Assembly (NCBI GenBank): GCA_964019055.1 | Contig: OZ025211.1 | Coordinates: 4,541,835-4,605,834 of the forward strand | DNA from: Anthopleura xanthogrammica | Lineage: Eukaryota > Cnidaria > Anthozoa > Actiniaria > Actiniidae | Length of the DNA: 64,000 nucleotides | Direction: 5' to 3' | Part shown: piece after piece, positions 23,981 through 37,000 of the stretch | How the letters are laid out: each line of letters opens with the position of its first letter | How positions within the stretch are numbered: the stretch's first letter is position 1 | Made by a program: the position numbers and the translations under genes | Notes under the pieces: generated by a model | Seen by the model: only the letters and a program-made list of their open reading frames with translations | The model's database searches: none | Told to the model about the DNA's origin: nothing

Positions 23981-24039
<59 letters not shown>
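23543..24039 (+). mobile_element. tRNA-derived SINE with TAA-repeat tail
   Basis: The 5' end resembles a tRNA: cactcagttggttaatgcg (A-box region, about 23547) and ggttcgatcc (B box, 23590-23599), about 43 bases apart. An unrelated body follows, and the element ends in a run of ATA/TAA triplets (23978-24039). Flanking cgaaacag (left) and cgaaagag (right) may be a diverged target duplication. These are hallmarks of a SINE mobilised by a LINE that recognises a TAA tail. It is not a functional tRNA, since the acceptor and anticodon arms do not fold normally. Confidence 0.75.
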
Positions 24040-24040
<1 letters not shown>

Positions 24041-24360
24041 GAAAGAGCTGCGGTAAATATCTTCCGGTGGTATCTCTAAGTTTTTAGCTATGCATGTGCT
24101 TTCAAAAAAGACGGCAAACTGAACTAACCTCAGTCTTTCAGGGAATGATTTCCTTTTTCTTTATGCTGCAAGCACCAGACAATTTATGGACATCCACTAC
24201 GTTTTTGAATTGAATCATTCCTAATTTTCCCAAACATGCTAGTAAGGTCAAACTTCGAAGAAAAAAAAACATGGCTAATAGTCCATGCTTTTCCAAGAAA
24301 GTGGCCAAAAATACCTATTTTGCATCCCTCATAAGTATTTCATAATTTAGAAAAAATTGT

Positions 24361-24632
24361 AATGCTGCATTCATAATGTATGACAGAGAGGGGGGGGGGG
24401 GGGGGAAGGTGAAATTAAGGGGGGATCTGAAAAGTTTTTATCATTAACATGGGGGGGGAGGGTTGAAATTTTTTTATCAGAATCGAGGGGGGTATGTTGG
24501 GTAAAGTGGATAAATTTTTAGCCTTGCCCGGGGGTGTAACTATTTTTGGGGGGACTGCAAGGGGGATCAATTTTTTTGTCGTTTAAAAATTTCACCTACC
24601 CCCCTTCTCTGTCATACGTTATGAACGCAGCC
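24361..24632. mobile_element. inverted-repeat element with G/C-tract arms
   Basis: Left arm: ctgcattcataatgtatg, then acagagag and a G run. Right arm: a C run, then cttctctgtcatacgttatg and aacgcag. The arms are inverse copies with a few mismatches. The flanks (24280-24360 and 24640-24715) are themselves diverged direct repeats of each other. Confidence 0.65.
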
Positions 24633-24789
24633 ACATTAATTTTCGAAAATGTGACCTATTTTGTTTCCCTCACAAATATTTCCTAATTCTAAAAGGTGTT
24701 ACAGTCAAAACTCGATAACTGTGAACGCCAAAAATATGATTGGAATGTTTAATGGATGACTCGTGTAATCACATGCAAGATCTCGAAAC

Positions 24790-25330
24790 TACGTAGATTG
24801 CTATAGTTGTAGTACATGGTAGATCATGATAGATCATGGCAGTGTATGGTAGTACGAGGTAGCATATAGTAGTAGATGGTAGAGCCCCGGGGGTGTACTT
24901 CAGGTCGTTTCATACGGGGATGCTCCGCCCGGACTCTCGAACCCTCACCCTTTGATATACCAAATTTCAGCAACAAGGTACCCCTTTTATAAACTTTTTT
25001 GCCTGAAAATGTAACCCTTTCATATAATTTTGAAGAAAAACTACCCCTTTTTAATACCAAAATTCACAAATTCCCACCCCTTTTCTATACCTGCGGCCTG
25101 AAAAACGTATAGTCAACTATAGGGAGTACCCCTCCCCCCCGGGGGTAGAGCATGGCAGTACATGGTAAATGATATTACATGGTAGAACAAGGTGGTATAT
25201 AATAGATTATGCCAGTGCATACCAGTACATGGTAGTGTATAGTACTAGATGGTAGAGCAAGAAAGGTATCGTAATACATATGAGTACTTGGTAGTGCATG
25301 GTAGTACATGCTAGAGCATAATTATGTATG
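24790..25330. repeat. degenerate short tandem repeat split by an insertion
   Basis: A roughly 10-base degenerate repeat (atggtagtac, atggtagatc, atggtagagc and similar) runs on both sides of a 260-bp element at 24885-25144. It is a simple repeat of no coding value. Confidence 0.8.
24885..25144. mobile_element. MITE-like element inserted in the tandem repeat
   Basis: It begins ccccgggggtgtact and ends agtacccctcccccccgggg, imperfect inverted ends. gtagag immediately precedes and follows it, consistent with a 6-base target duplication. The interior contains repeated ac-cccttt motifs (taccccttttat, taaccctttcat, taccccttttta). No protein is encoded. Confidence 0.6.
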
Positions 25331-25386
25331 AAAGTATTGTTATTAAAAAGGTTTTAATTCATGATTTTGAGTATTTGTTCCATTTT

Positions 25387-26715
25387 ATAGTCTACGGGAG
25401 GTGGCCCAAAAGCATGAAAAATAATATATTATATAAATACCGATTTTGTGGGAGGTAAAGATTTGAAAAACACGTGGAAACCACCCAAGGACGTCTTATA
25501 TATCATGCAAATGAGTTCGAGGAACGCCTGGTCATTTTCATCAATTTTACACCAACGGATTACGCTCAAAATTGAGCATTTTGAGTTGGTGTAAAATTCA
25601 TGATTTTGACTAGGCGTTCCTCGCCCTTTATGTATAAGCCACATGACAGGAATTCTGTAGGGTTTAGAAAATACCTCAAAATTGCCCCATATCCACCCAA
25701 ACCCTGGTTTATAGTCTACGGGAGGTGGCCCAAAAGCCTGAAAAATAATATATTATATAAATACCGATTGTTTAGGAGGTAAAGATTCGAAAAACACGTG
25801 GAAACCACCCAAGGACGTCTTATATATCATGCAAATAAGTTCGAGGAACGCCTGGTCATTTTCATCAATTTTACACCAACGGATTAAGCTCAAAATTGAG
25901 CATTTTGAGTTGGTGTAAAATTCATGATTTTGACTAGGCGTTCCTCCCCCTTTATGTATAAGCAACTTGACTGAAAATCTGTAGGGTTTTGGAAGATACT
26001 TCAAAATTGACCCAAATAGCATCCTCCCCCCCCCCCCCCCCCCCCTTTAAAAAAACTATTTGTTATAGTACACGGGAAGTGGCCCAAAGCATAAAAATAA
26101 TATATGATATAAATACCGGTGTTTGGGAGTAAAAATAAAAAATAAAAAACACGGAAATCACCCAAGGACGTCTTATATATCATGCAAATGAGTTCGAGGA
26201 ACGCCTGGTCATTTTCATCAATTTTACACCAACGGATTAAGCTCAAAATTGAGCATTTTGAGTTGGTGTAAAATTCATGATTTTGACTAGGCGTTCCTCG
26301 CCCTTTATGTATAAGCCACATGACTGGAATTCTGTAGGGTTTTGAAAAATACCTCAAAATTGCCTTATATCCACCCAAACCCTGGTTTATAGTCTACGGG
26401 AGATGGCCCTAAAGCATGAAAAATAATATATTATATAAATACCGATTGTTTAGGAGGTAAAGATTCAAAAAACACGTAGAAACCACCCAAGGACGTCTTA
26501 TATATCATGCAAATGAGTTCAAGGAACGCCAGGTCATTTTCATCAATTTTACACCAACGGATTAAGCTCAAAATTGAGCATTTTGAGTTGGTGTAAAATT
26601 CATGATTTTGACCAGGCGTTCCTCCCCCTTGATATATAAGCAACTTGACTGAAATTCTGTAGGGTTTTGGAAGATACTTCAAAATTGACCCAAATCCCCC
26701 CAAACCCTTTGTTAT
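25387..26715. repeat. four tandem copies of a foldback unit (about 324 bp)
   Basis: Each unit holds a long hairpin. Its left arm (gaggaacgcctggtcatttt, continuing through caattttacaccaac) is mirrored by ttggtgtaaaatt and continues to gactaggcgttcctc. Left arms start at 25519, 25843, 26196 and 26520, giving periods of 324, 353 (longer because of a C run at 26030-26045) and 324. Copies are highly similar, including outside the hairpin (tagtctacgggaggtggccc and similar). The near-identical minus-strand frames are by-products of this repetition. The unit may be a foldback or MITE-type element amplified in tandem. Confidence 0.85.
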
Positions 26716-27184
26716 AGTACACGGGAAGTCCGCCAGCCGAGAATGAAGACAAGACGTAGTACGTCGTTTTCCTTTTATTATTTTTTTTCATTTTGGGCTT
26801 TATACAGTGCAGATATCTTACATAGAGTATCTAAACTAGTTAATAATATAGCACCCTTTTGTAAGTTTCTGAACGTTTTGTGATATTAATTCATGGATAT
26901 ATATTCCCTAGGCAGACCTATATAGAACGGCCATCATATTCAAAGTTAAAATCTTCAATATCATATCAAACAGTTAGTCTATGTTATGGTAATGAACCTT
27001 CTGGGATTGCAAAGGAAATTTCGATTTTTTGGGGTATAGGTGAGGTCATAGCCGACATGTTGGGGAGCTTTAACAAAAGAGTATTTCTTGGTTTCTGTTG
27101 TTATGCATGTTACGTTAAACAAAATTCATGTTTTTGTCCTTTTATCCTAGTAGGAACGGCTACACGCCACATGTACATAAACAG

Positions 27185-27436
27185 CTATTTCAAAAAAAGA
27201 TTTAATTTACGAATAGAGAATGGCGATTGGTGATTACACGACCGAAAGGAAGTGTGGGGCAATATGAATTTTTGCCTGCACCACTCAACAAAGACCTTAG
27301 ATGGTGAGTAGTATGGTTCATTCATCTCGTGAATTTTATTTGAAAAGGTCTCATTTTTCTTGGTTATTTTACCTCACCAATCGCCAATTATCGATTGCCA
27401 AACGCCATCCTCTCCTTCAACCTTTTTTTGAAATAG
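27185..27436. mobile_element. MITE with 15-bp perfect terminal inverted repeats
   Basis: ctatttcaaaaaaag at 27185-27199 is the exact inverse of ctttttttgaaatag ending at 27436. An inner pair (ggcgattggtga near 27222 and tcaccaatcgcc near 27374) is also inverted. No coding content. Confidence 0.7.
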
Positions 27437-27615
27437 TTTTAAAATCATTTAAAAAGCTTATTAGTCGTATTAATATTTTCTATAAATTCTTATTATTGCA
27501 TAAGACTCAAGATTCCTTGAGTACTGGTTACAGAGTACTGGTTTCATTTTACAGTACGAATTTTATATGAGACTCTAGTTCTTGCATTATAGCGTCACAT
27601 ACTACTACGATTCAT

Positions 27616-27621
27616 TTATTT
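27616..27621 (-). terminator. probable polyadenylation signal of the membrane receptor gene
   Basis: AATAAA on the minus strand about 115 bases after the stop codon at 27735-27737. Confidence 0.5.
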
Positions 27622-27734
27622 TGTTATATATCAAGTAGCACCAGTCGCTTTTCTACTCCATGAAGGAATAAGAATTTGAATACCAAAACGTCCAAAGCTG
27701 CAAACGGCTTATAGGATTTGGTTAACCTTTCTTT

Positions 27735-28011
27735 TCAGGCTTGAGAGACCCTAGTACTAAATCCTGTGTTCTCATAAGCTGGGTTTTCAAACCTTAAGGC
27801 CAGATTTTGTCCTTGAATGAATGTGTCGTCTTTCACGCTTGCGTATATACGGATTGGATCCCCTACTTCGGCGTAAATATGGTTACCAAAAGAACTCTCG
27901 TCATAAGATGGATTTACGATACTAGGTCCAAGATGCTCGTCCTGGACTTTGGGTCCATATACAATACGCTCATGGCCTTCTCTTATTTCTGGAGACTTTT
28001 CATTGCAGATA
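27735..28011 (-). CDS. cytoplasmic tail with FxNPxY
   Basis: Last exon, 92 residues to TGA. It contains VNPSYDES and [10 protein letters not shown]. The second is a full FxNPxY signal, the LDLR-family sequence for clathrin adaptor and PTB-domain binding. The first is a hydrophobic-x-NPxY variant. Further tyrosines (IVYGP, HIYAEV, RIYASV) could be phosphorylated but do not meet the ITIM spacing. The tail is joined to the membrane exon in phase 2 (TG plus T gives Cys, a possible palmitoylation site next to the membrane). Confidence 0.85.
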
Positions 28012-31000
28012 CTGGAATAGAAAAAAAACAAGAAAAATGTTGGATTGATAATGGAAAATCCTAACCCAGTACAATTAAACCAACTCAAAAAATTCAAATC
28101 AGTTAAATTTCAGCCTCAAATAATTGACACTCATAGTCGTTACTTCAACCTTTGTTGCTGCCCTACATGCTAGCTATAGGCATAATGGACAGTAAGTAAG
28201 TAAGAGTCGTTACTGAGAGAGGGTTCAATTGCCATTGTAATGGGCCCAATTAAAAAATGGAGCTAGCTAGACATTTAGAGGGAGACTGTAGTCAAATCCC
28301 CCCCCCCCCCCTGAAAATGGATGGATTAATGTCACATTCCTACCCCTAAGAGTGACTAAGTCAGTCAAGGTTCTATAGTCAAGTAAAATTTCTACGACGC
28401 AGTTTTCAACGTCAAATAGCAGATATTGGAGTCATATTCCATTGCCTTCAAACAATTGTTTCAAGTCGAGGCATTTGGATCAACAATACGTAAATGTATA
28501 GAAACTAACCCAAATGCCACGCCGGCTTAAAGCAATTGTTTGAAGCTAAGGCGATGTAGTGTAACAATATCTGCTAATGTTCAGGGCCTGCGATAGTCCC
28601 TTCTCCTTTCCCCATTCACATCCTCCCGCCTCGATAGACCCACCTCCATTTAACATTAATGCTCAGTCATTCTTTATTTATATTGCTCTCACACATTATA
28701 TGTTTACTCACCACTGACGACGTTTTAGAATCCATACCACAATAGCCAAAACCAATATAGCCACAACTAAGCTTACGACTACTGATGCAATCATGGTTGT
28801 TGGTGATCCTGGCCCGGTATCTAAGTAGTGAGAAACCGTAAATTAAATTGCAGCAGCAACATATATCTATCTATCGCGGAAAGCTATCACAATATATATG
28901 TACAATATATATGTACAATATATATGTACAATATTTCTTGCTCTCCTGGAACTCTACCATAAATTATACAATGTAATAGTGATATTTGTTGACAGCTGGT
29001 AGCCGTATCACGTACCTTTCAAACACGATTGACTAGATGCGGATCCAGTTTCTCCCTCAGCACCTGACGTTCCAGATGGACAGGTTTTGCATGATGTTTG
29101 GCCTTCCAGTTCTTGATACTGATTTGCGGGACACGGGGAACAAGATTTGGTTGACGAAGACAAGAAATAGCCAGAGGGACACTTAACTAAAATGAAAATC
29201 AAAGGCATTATTGAGTTTTTCCTGGCCAGTGTTCCGTGCGGGACCATTTTTACAAAGCTCTTTATTTGCCATTTGCTCAATTAGCTAACCCCTTATTTGT
29301 CCAATTACCTAACCACTTGTCGTGAGTATTTGAAAAAAAAACTCACCACAAACAGCGCCTTTCAGCACTTGCCCTGGTCCACAGGTTAAGCTTACAAACT
29401 TCAATGTACTTGGAGAGGATTTGTCCAGTGTGATAACTTGGCCATCGACTTCCAGTTTTGACACACTTTTGTTTATAGTCTCCATAACAGACGATTTCAG
29501 TTCAGCCACGGTGTTGTTCATATCAGCAGAGGCATTTTTCACAAATGGAAGTTCCATTTCAAAGGATATGTCAACTCTGTTGTTGTCATCCACGCTTCTT
29601 CGTTTACGTGCCTTCCAGCAAGTCACCTTTACGTTCTTTAGCTTACACTTCTTACTATCGGAAGTGCAGTGCATTTTACCCATAAAATGTTTTTGAATCT
29701 TTGTCATAAATTGCCTTTTAATCGCATCTTTCATGCTTTGGCATTTCCTTGCTATGTAATGTAAGATTCCTTTGAGTTTGATAGTTGCTGAAACTGATTC
29801 TGAAATAAACATAATTAAGGACAAGTTATCATTGAGAAGAGACAGTGTGTCTCAAGGCCGTAGCAGGTGTGTGTGTGTGTGGAGGATGGGGGATGGGAGC
29901 GTAAATAGAGCTCACCAATTTTTATGCAAGAAAAGGGGAGCAATGTGAATTTATATGCAAATGTATAGGCAAAATACGGGTGGGGGAAGGAATAATTACA
30001 GTCCATATATCCCCTTGAATTAGTGCACTAGGTCTCTTAGCTGTTAAATCTAATAACAAGCATAATTATTCTATTAAACTTAAAGGTTGGTATAATACCT
30101 GTACAATCAGGGACCTTTTTTATTATCCACTTTCCTTTGTTAGTGCAAATTTGTAACCGTTTTGGCATTGCAAAAACGTATCCAGTAAAGCAATGGACCG
30201 TACAGTACATTCCACCAGTCAAAGTAAGACAGCTAAGTGCTCCATGTTTGGGATGGTCGGGTTTCTTACATGAAATTGCTACAAAATAGAAAAAGCAGGA
30301 AAACACAGTCATTTATAGTATGTAATACTTATATGACCAAATCTAATCCAAACCCGAAGTTGTATCTATCCCCGATTTGAGGATCTTGTCTCTGCATCAA
30401 ACGAGTTGATCCACTTCGTGATGGCTTCTCGATGAGTTATGGTAATACAATGGAATGGAACACCATAACAAAACTACGTTTTATTTCTTAAGTTATACTA
30501 CTATCCCCTTTACCCGTTGCCAAACGTGCGTTGAGTATTGCCGTAACTTCTACCCCGTATTACTTACAAGATACAATTATCTGTATTACACACGTTGCTG
30601 TATTTCCTGCCCGATCATATGCTGTGTATGTGACGTTATGCTCCCCATAAGACATGGCTGAACCATTCTGTCGATCAGTTATGATGCTTGTCACACCAAC
30701 GTTGTCTATGAATTTTGCTCGAGGGAAATAAACTTGTGTAGATTTCTTCTTGCTGGTGACTTTGAAACCAGGCGGACAGTATACATTTCTTGGAGCCTCA
30801 TTGTCTAAAATTCAAATATGTTTTCATATTTATTGTTAGAAACAACTAGCTAAAACTCGCTTGGCTAACGTTTTAGAATAAAAGATATGGAAATTTCAAG
30901 AAGGAATTGAGATGAATATTGAAAAGCCGTGACATGAACAGAATTATCATGGATTAGACGCCAAGAGGAAAATACAAAAGATATCGCACCTTTTCTTGAT

Positions 31001-34000
31001 GGAAATTGTGCTATTTTATTTGTATTTTCCTGATTATCCTCCCATCCAAAACATTTCAGTTATAAAATATCTATGCGCGTATACGTGAATTACCTCGGAC
31101 TGTAACGGTAAAAGAACATCTTGTTTTCAAGTTGGAAGAATCCTTAGCAGTGTATTCAACCATTGTGTTTCCCACAGGAAACTCGTGAGGTGGAGAAATT
31201 CCATCTGGTTTGACAGTAAGACTAGGCTGGTCGCCAGAGTTGTCTGTCGGTGTAGGGACTGTCCAGCGGAAGGTAGATACATTTTTACCAGGGTCTGTGG
31301 TTAATTTGACATCTTGGGGACATTGCAGGGAAGGCGGTAAGTAATCTATATAAAATATCCAAAATTTTGCATTATTTTCTTTCCTATTTATAAGGTGATA
31401 CAGTTAAATCTTACAACATCTGATTCTTTTGAAACATGTTTAATGGTAGTGCGTGCATGTGGAGTAAACCTCACGGAAGACCCCAAACGGAGAGTAATGG
31501 ATGTACATTTTGTAAAAGGTTTTTTCTAATGTTTAATTGATCATGTTGTTCTAGGTACCTTCACAGGATATCTTGTTAACATCTTCAGACCAAGTCCCAT
31601 TCTGAGTGCAGGTTGCTCTGTCAGGACCAACATTTCTGTAGCCGTTCGTAAAGTTACACTTGAAGAGACACCAGGTACCAGAAACTACAGGCAACCCAGT
31701 ATGGCAATTTCTTGGTTCAATGGTGCCAAAATTAAGGGGCCTCAAAGCAGGACAAGTCACTTCTTTGAAATTAATGATTTAAAAAACACCGTAATTAATA
31801 AAAACATACATTTTCTTTTCCATAGACCTATTTGGAGCTAGGAGAGAGAATTCAAAGAGAATCTCATATAGATCGAGGACATGTTTTGTGGTGTTTTCAT
31901 ACGTTACTTAAGGCCCACGTTGAGGATCACAGGTAGTGTGCGCTAGTAATGCGACCCTCACGCCTCTCTGAATTAGAGTTGCTTGTTGGTTCTCTCCTGT
32001 GCTTCGAGGGTTTATCTCCGGGTTCCCCAGTTTTCCTCCCTCCTTAAAAGTCAACTACTAAATTAATATTCGATCTTTGGTCTTTTGCCTAGCATGGAAG
32101 GCTCCGTTTGTGATTGCCCCACGCTGATTTAACATCCAAAGTTGTTAGAAAATGGATCGTAATTTTAGTTGACATGTACACACTTCTATAAAATGTAATT
32201 GTCCATCACTGACCAGTGCTTGATCATATGATCTATAGCTATTTGTACCTTGACAGCTTTTGTTAATCGAATACTTACTTATACATGTCGTGTCTACACC
32301 TGACCATTGACCATTTACCAAACAAGAACGGGTTTTGGATCCACTCAAGGTGTATCCACTTCTGCAGGAGAACGTCGCTACAGATCCATAACCATTGCTG
32401 CAGGTCAGGGATGTTATAAAGCCATTGACTGGATTCGTAAGATGCCTACACACATGTTCTGGAATTTCAAAGTTCAACTTTGGTTTTAATATGCAATATT
32501 ATTCCGCCCACTAAACCATATGCATCCACCATCAATTCATTATTTCTATCTGAACCATCAATTCATTATTTCTATCTGATCCATCAATTCATTTAATTCC
32601 ATGCATTGTATGCATGCTATCCCTTGCCAATACCATATCTTGGGTAAATCCAGGGAAGGGGTTTCGGTTGGTGCGCGCCCCCTGTGACGACTTTGTGCCC
32701 CTACTTTGAAGATAACCAGTACAAGATAATGATTTTCCTTTTGATTTCCTGACTTTCTCTTTTTTTGGATAATATCGTGTTTGGCGTTGTTTGGTGTTGC
32801 CTTTCCAAACAACACCCTTCTCTGGATAAAATCCTTGATCCGTCCCTGCATACGATTCCATAACATACGATGTTATGCGATACCATCCATCCTTCCATTT
32901 CTCAATCCATCGACCGATCGATTCTTTCATCTTTGTGTCCGTAAAACACTCCAAACATCCACCCAGATCGGTCATGCAACAAACCAATCGAAAACGCAAA
33001 CATCGCACTAGAGCAAAACAATTATTTACAGTATTTTCATGGTCCGACAATTTTACTTACCGTTCACTTGTATCTTAAAAGAGCATCTCCTACTGTTGCC
33101 AGTTGGATCAATAGCTGTATAATTGATAGTATGAAAACCAGCAAGTAATGTCAAAGGCGGGCCGTGACTTGGGCCTACAATCCGTACGACTCCAGAGTTG
33201 TCAGTGGCAATGGGTTTGGTCCAGTTCACTGTTATACTGTTAGAACATCTGTCAAGGTCATATACCTTGTTATTAGGACAGGACGCCGAAAATGTTGGTG
33301 GTGTTATGTCTATATAAGCAAAAGGGAAAAAAATTAATGTTAGGCTTTCCTTGACTGATTCATTCTTCCCTTGATTGATTCATTCCTACTGGCCATTATT
33401 TCCCCATTTCCAACCACGTTTTTTTTGTAAGTTTGTTTGATAGCGCTGGGTTATCCATATTAATCGAATTTTATTTTTACGTTGAGCAAAGAAATAACAC
33501 CCAAGTGCATGACACGTGCGGAACTGGAATAAGCCCATATGAAGATTGGATCTACTAATTACTTTAATTCTTTACGCTCTCTATCAAATTCCCCATGACT
33601 CTAACGGCTTAAGACTCAGTTCAATATAGCATCCAAAATAAATGTACAAAGCAGTGCGAGATTGTTTGCAAATGTTTTAAATAATATTTCGAAATGTTAA
33701 AACACAAATACTACCAGCTTCACAGACATAAGCTTAAGATCGTATGGGGGACGAGGAAGGTGAATGTGTGCATTTTGATAACGTTGGATAAGCAAATGAA
33801 AAATAATAATAAATGTACCTTCACAACGAGTGTCATTATTTCCCGTCCAGATACTATTGGACGTACATGTACGAGAAGTAGTGCCTCCAATTCGAAATCC
33901 GTGGTCGCATGACAGACCACATACACTACTGTAGTGGCTGTACTGAAGACATGACGCTGGTGCTACTGTTCCGTGGATAGGTTTCGTAAGTGGAGGACAC

Positions 34001-37000
34001 ATAACAGCTGGAAAAGTGAGATGTGAGCATGATTAAATAAGCAGCCATAGGTTTAAATCGGTCAAGTAGTACTCACCAGAACACGTAAGATCACTTCCAC
34101 TCCACGTCCCATTTTGTTGACAGATTTTGGATACCACTATAGAAGGCCTGTAACCATGGATACATTGAAACTGACATACCGTACCAATTCTCTCGTTTAC
34201 TAAGCCACTACATCCTGATCTGATGGCGTTTGCAGGTACTCGAAGGGCTTGGCATGTGAGGGCTATAAATAGAGGCAACATCTCAGTATTTAGGTTTCGT
34301 TTACAGATGACATTTCTTAGTTATAACAAACCTTGGCAACTGGGAACTGCTCCATTCCACACACCAGGAGGTCCTCCATTTGTAGCCAAACACGTCAACG
34401 TTGTCAAGCCAACCAATCTGTAGCCAACTGGACAAGTAAAGTTGCAAGTGCCTCCGTAATAGTTGTTGCAGCTAGTAAGTCGAAGAACGCCAAGAAGATT
34501 TGGAGATGTGCAATTAATTGCTAAAAAGGTGACAGAAAGGAAAAACTTGAAGGTGATATCTTTTTTTACTTTTTTTATTTATTTTCTATTTCACCATGAA
34601 GCTAAATATTTAAAATAAATGATAAATACTAAAAATACTAAAAATAAATATTGAAGTTGAACTGAATGTTGTTAGACAAGATTGGAAATACGACTTGCAG
34701 GTGTATGTCCTTCCTTTCAAAATATGTAAAGGGAACAAACATAAGTAAAAAAAAGTAAAATCCGCAAAAATCTATTCACAGTTACTTTTGTCTTACCTTG
34801 TACAGTGATTTTAAAGTTGCAAAGCGCCTTATTATTGGCTCTATCTGTTGCACTGTAGGTCACTTGATAAACCCCTTGGTTCAGCCTAACAGGAGGCGAG
34901 TACCCTTTTACTCGTGTTATGCTTGGTGCTTCACCAGAATTGTCTGTGGCACTAGGTGCAGTCCAGGTGACCATGGAAGAAGTTGTTCCCCTCTCAGCGT
35001 ACACCAAGATGTCTTTAGGACAAGAGGCGAACACAGGAGCTTGCGTGTCTGGCCATTGAAATGAAAACTAAATTAAGGTTTTCGTCTAACATGGAAATAT
35101 TTAAGGAGAGATTTGTTTCGTCACATGCACGTTGCTAATAGTCACTTGTGGAGTACATGAAATATTTTCTTATTCCTCTTTTAAAGACTCATGCCCTAAA
35201 GACTAGCTAAGCTTCAATAATAGCGTCAAAATCCAACAGTAAAGTTAAAAATGAACAACTTAAATACTTCAAGAACTTTGAAATTCCACAGTCCTTCACA
35301 GGAACACATTGAGCCTAACCCTTAGCAACATAGGATTTAGCCGGATCATTAACGGTGACTTATATACCCAAAGAACAACGTTCGGTGCATCTTCAAATTC
35401 ATTTATAAAGTATTATCACACACACCTTGGCAAGTAGGAACTGCTCCATTCCACACACCAGGGGGTCCTCCATTTGTAGCCACACACGTCAGTGTTGCCA
35501 TGCCAACCAATCTGTACCCAGCTGGACAGGTAAAGTTGCAAGTGCCCCCGTAATTGCTGTTGCACCCAGTAACTCGAAGAACACCAGCAATATTTGGAGA
35601 CGTGCAGTTCATTGCTAAAAATAGGATGACAGAAAATTTATTTGCAGCATACTGGAACTGTGTATTGTATTCAATTATCACGGACACACAAATATTTGCG
35701 TCTAAAATTTGCATTTGGCAACTGTACTTGAAAATATATTTTCTTACAGCAATTTTATTAGTTTTAACGATTTTTATAGCATTTGTTTATTTTCAATGCC
35801 AAAGTCGAATAAATGTTATCATTACAATCAAAAACGCAGAGATATCTAAAATTTACAACTCTAGTAAATATGTCACGCATGCGCACGCTAGCCTTTCTGG
35901 CCTTCACAAACCTGAACAAGTGGGACCTTCTCCAGTCCAGGTACCATTTTGTCGACAAGTGATTGTAGTAGTACCATCCACTAATGAGTATCCACTTTGG
36001 CAGGCAAAGGAGCATGTTGTTCCGATCTGACGTCCACAATGAGGTGTTATCAGGACGCTGTTCGGCTTGAGGGTTGGTGCTGAACAGTTTGCTACAGACA
36101 CTTCAAAAATATTGGATAAATTTAAAAAATCCGGTTTTATTCTATTGAAAAATGGTCTTCAGACCTCTACAGACGTAAAGAAACTGATATACTATATGAT
36201 ATTAAGCTCAAAATTTTCTATTCCTTCTCTAAAGATGTTCTGGACATATTTGATATTTCTTGCCCCTCTTGCCCCTTGTTCATATGACAAGTTTCTTATA
36301 GTATACCAACTTCCACCTTGTTAACTGCCTGCTTCACCTGACTCTTTTTGAGTTGTAAGGAATACTTTAGACACCTACCTTGTCCACATTTAGTTGCATC
36401 GCTTAAGCCATTTGCACATGCGCATGTGCGACCGTTAGGAGTGGGAAGACAGAGATGAGTACAACCGCCATTGGACACACTGCAACCGTTACTACCTAAT
36501 GATAAGAATATAGATTTAAGAAATATGTAACAGTTTTATGTTTAGACACTCTCTGATCTTAATGCTTGGGATACTGAGAAAAAAGCTTGGCAAACCAAGT
36601 GAAGTGGAAGAGGTCACAGATACATTTCTAAAATACGAAAAATTACATTCCTAACTCAAAGGTCATGCTTCATATTCCAACCTAAAAGCTGGCTCTCAGA
36701 TTTCTGATTTCAGATCTCCCACCGACAAAGTTTTTCTGAAATAGTTTTATTAATATGATACATGATAATACTGGACTGAAGCGTTTTCATCAATGCGCCA
36801 TCCTTGAAAAGATATAATTGTTCTATATGATGACCTGCATGGCTATATATATATATATGGTACTATTACTATACCTTGCAGTAAACTGGTCTTGTTATAG
36901 GCGTGTATATCCATTGGTTCTGCCATTCCAGAAGCAATGCGTCGTTGTTTACCACTCACGATATTCAACGAATAGACGCTTTTATTTGTCCAGTCAGTCC

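Larger units (their letters stand above)
22360..27734. other. repeat-rich intergenic region between convergent genes
   Basis: No supportable coding exon. The GPCR gene ends on the left and the minus-strand receptor gene ends on the right. The interval is dominated by a SINE and by at least seven inverted-repeat units listed separately. Frames of 60-125 codons across it are repeats of each other or have no similarity I recognise. Confidence 0.7.

Noticed and set aside
25429..26703. Four near-identical minus-strand frames of about 70-125 residues
   Set aside because: They follow the tandem foldback repeat, span its hairpin and have no domain; not a gene family.
26880..27570. Frames of 117 and 89 residues as possible genes
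   Set aside because: No recognisable domain, and they overlap the MITE at 27185-27436.
28011..28097. Upstream extension of the tail exon as an independent 120-residue protein
   Set aside because: The acceptor before 28011 joins the transmembrane exon in phase; the additional N-terminal residues are intron sequence.
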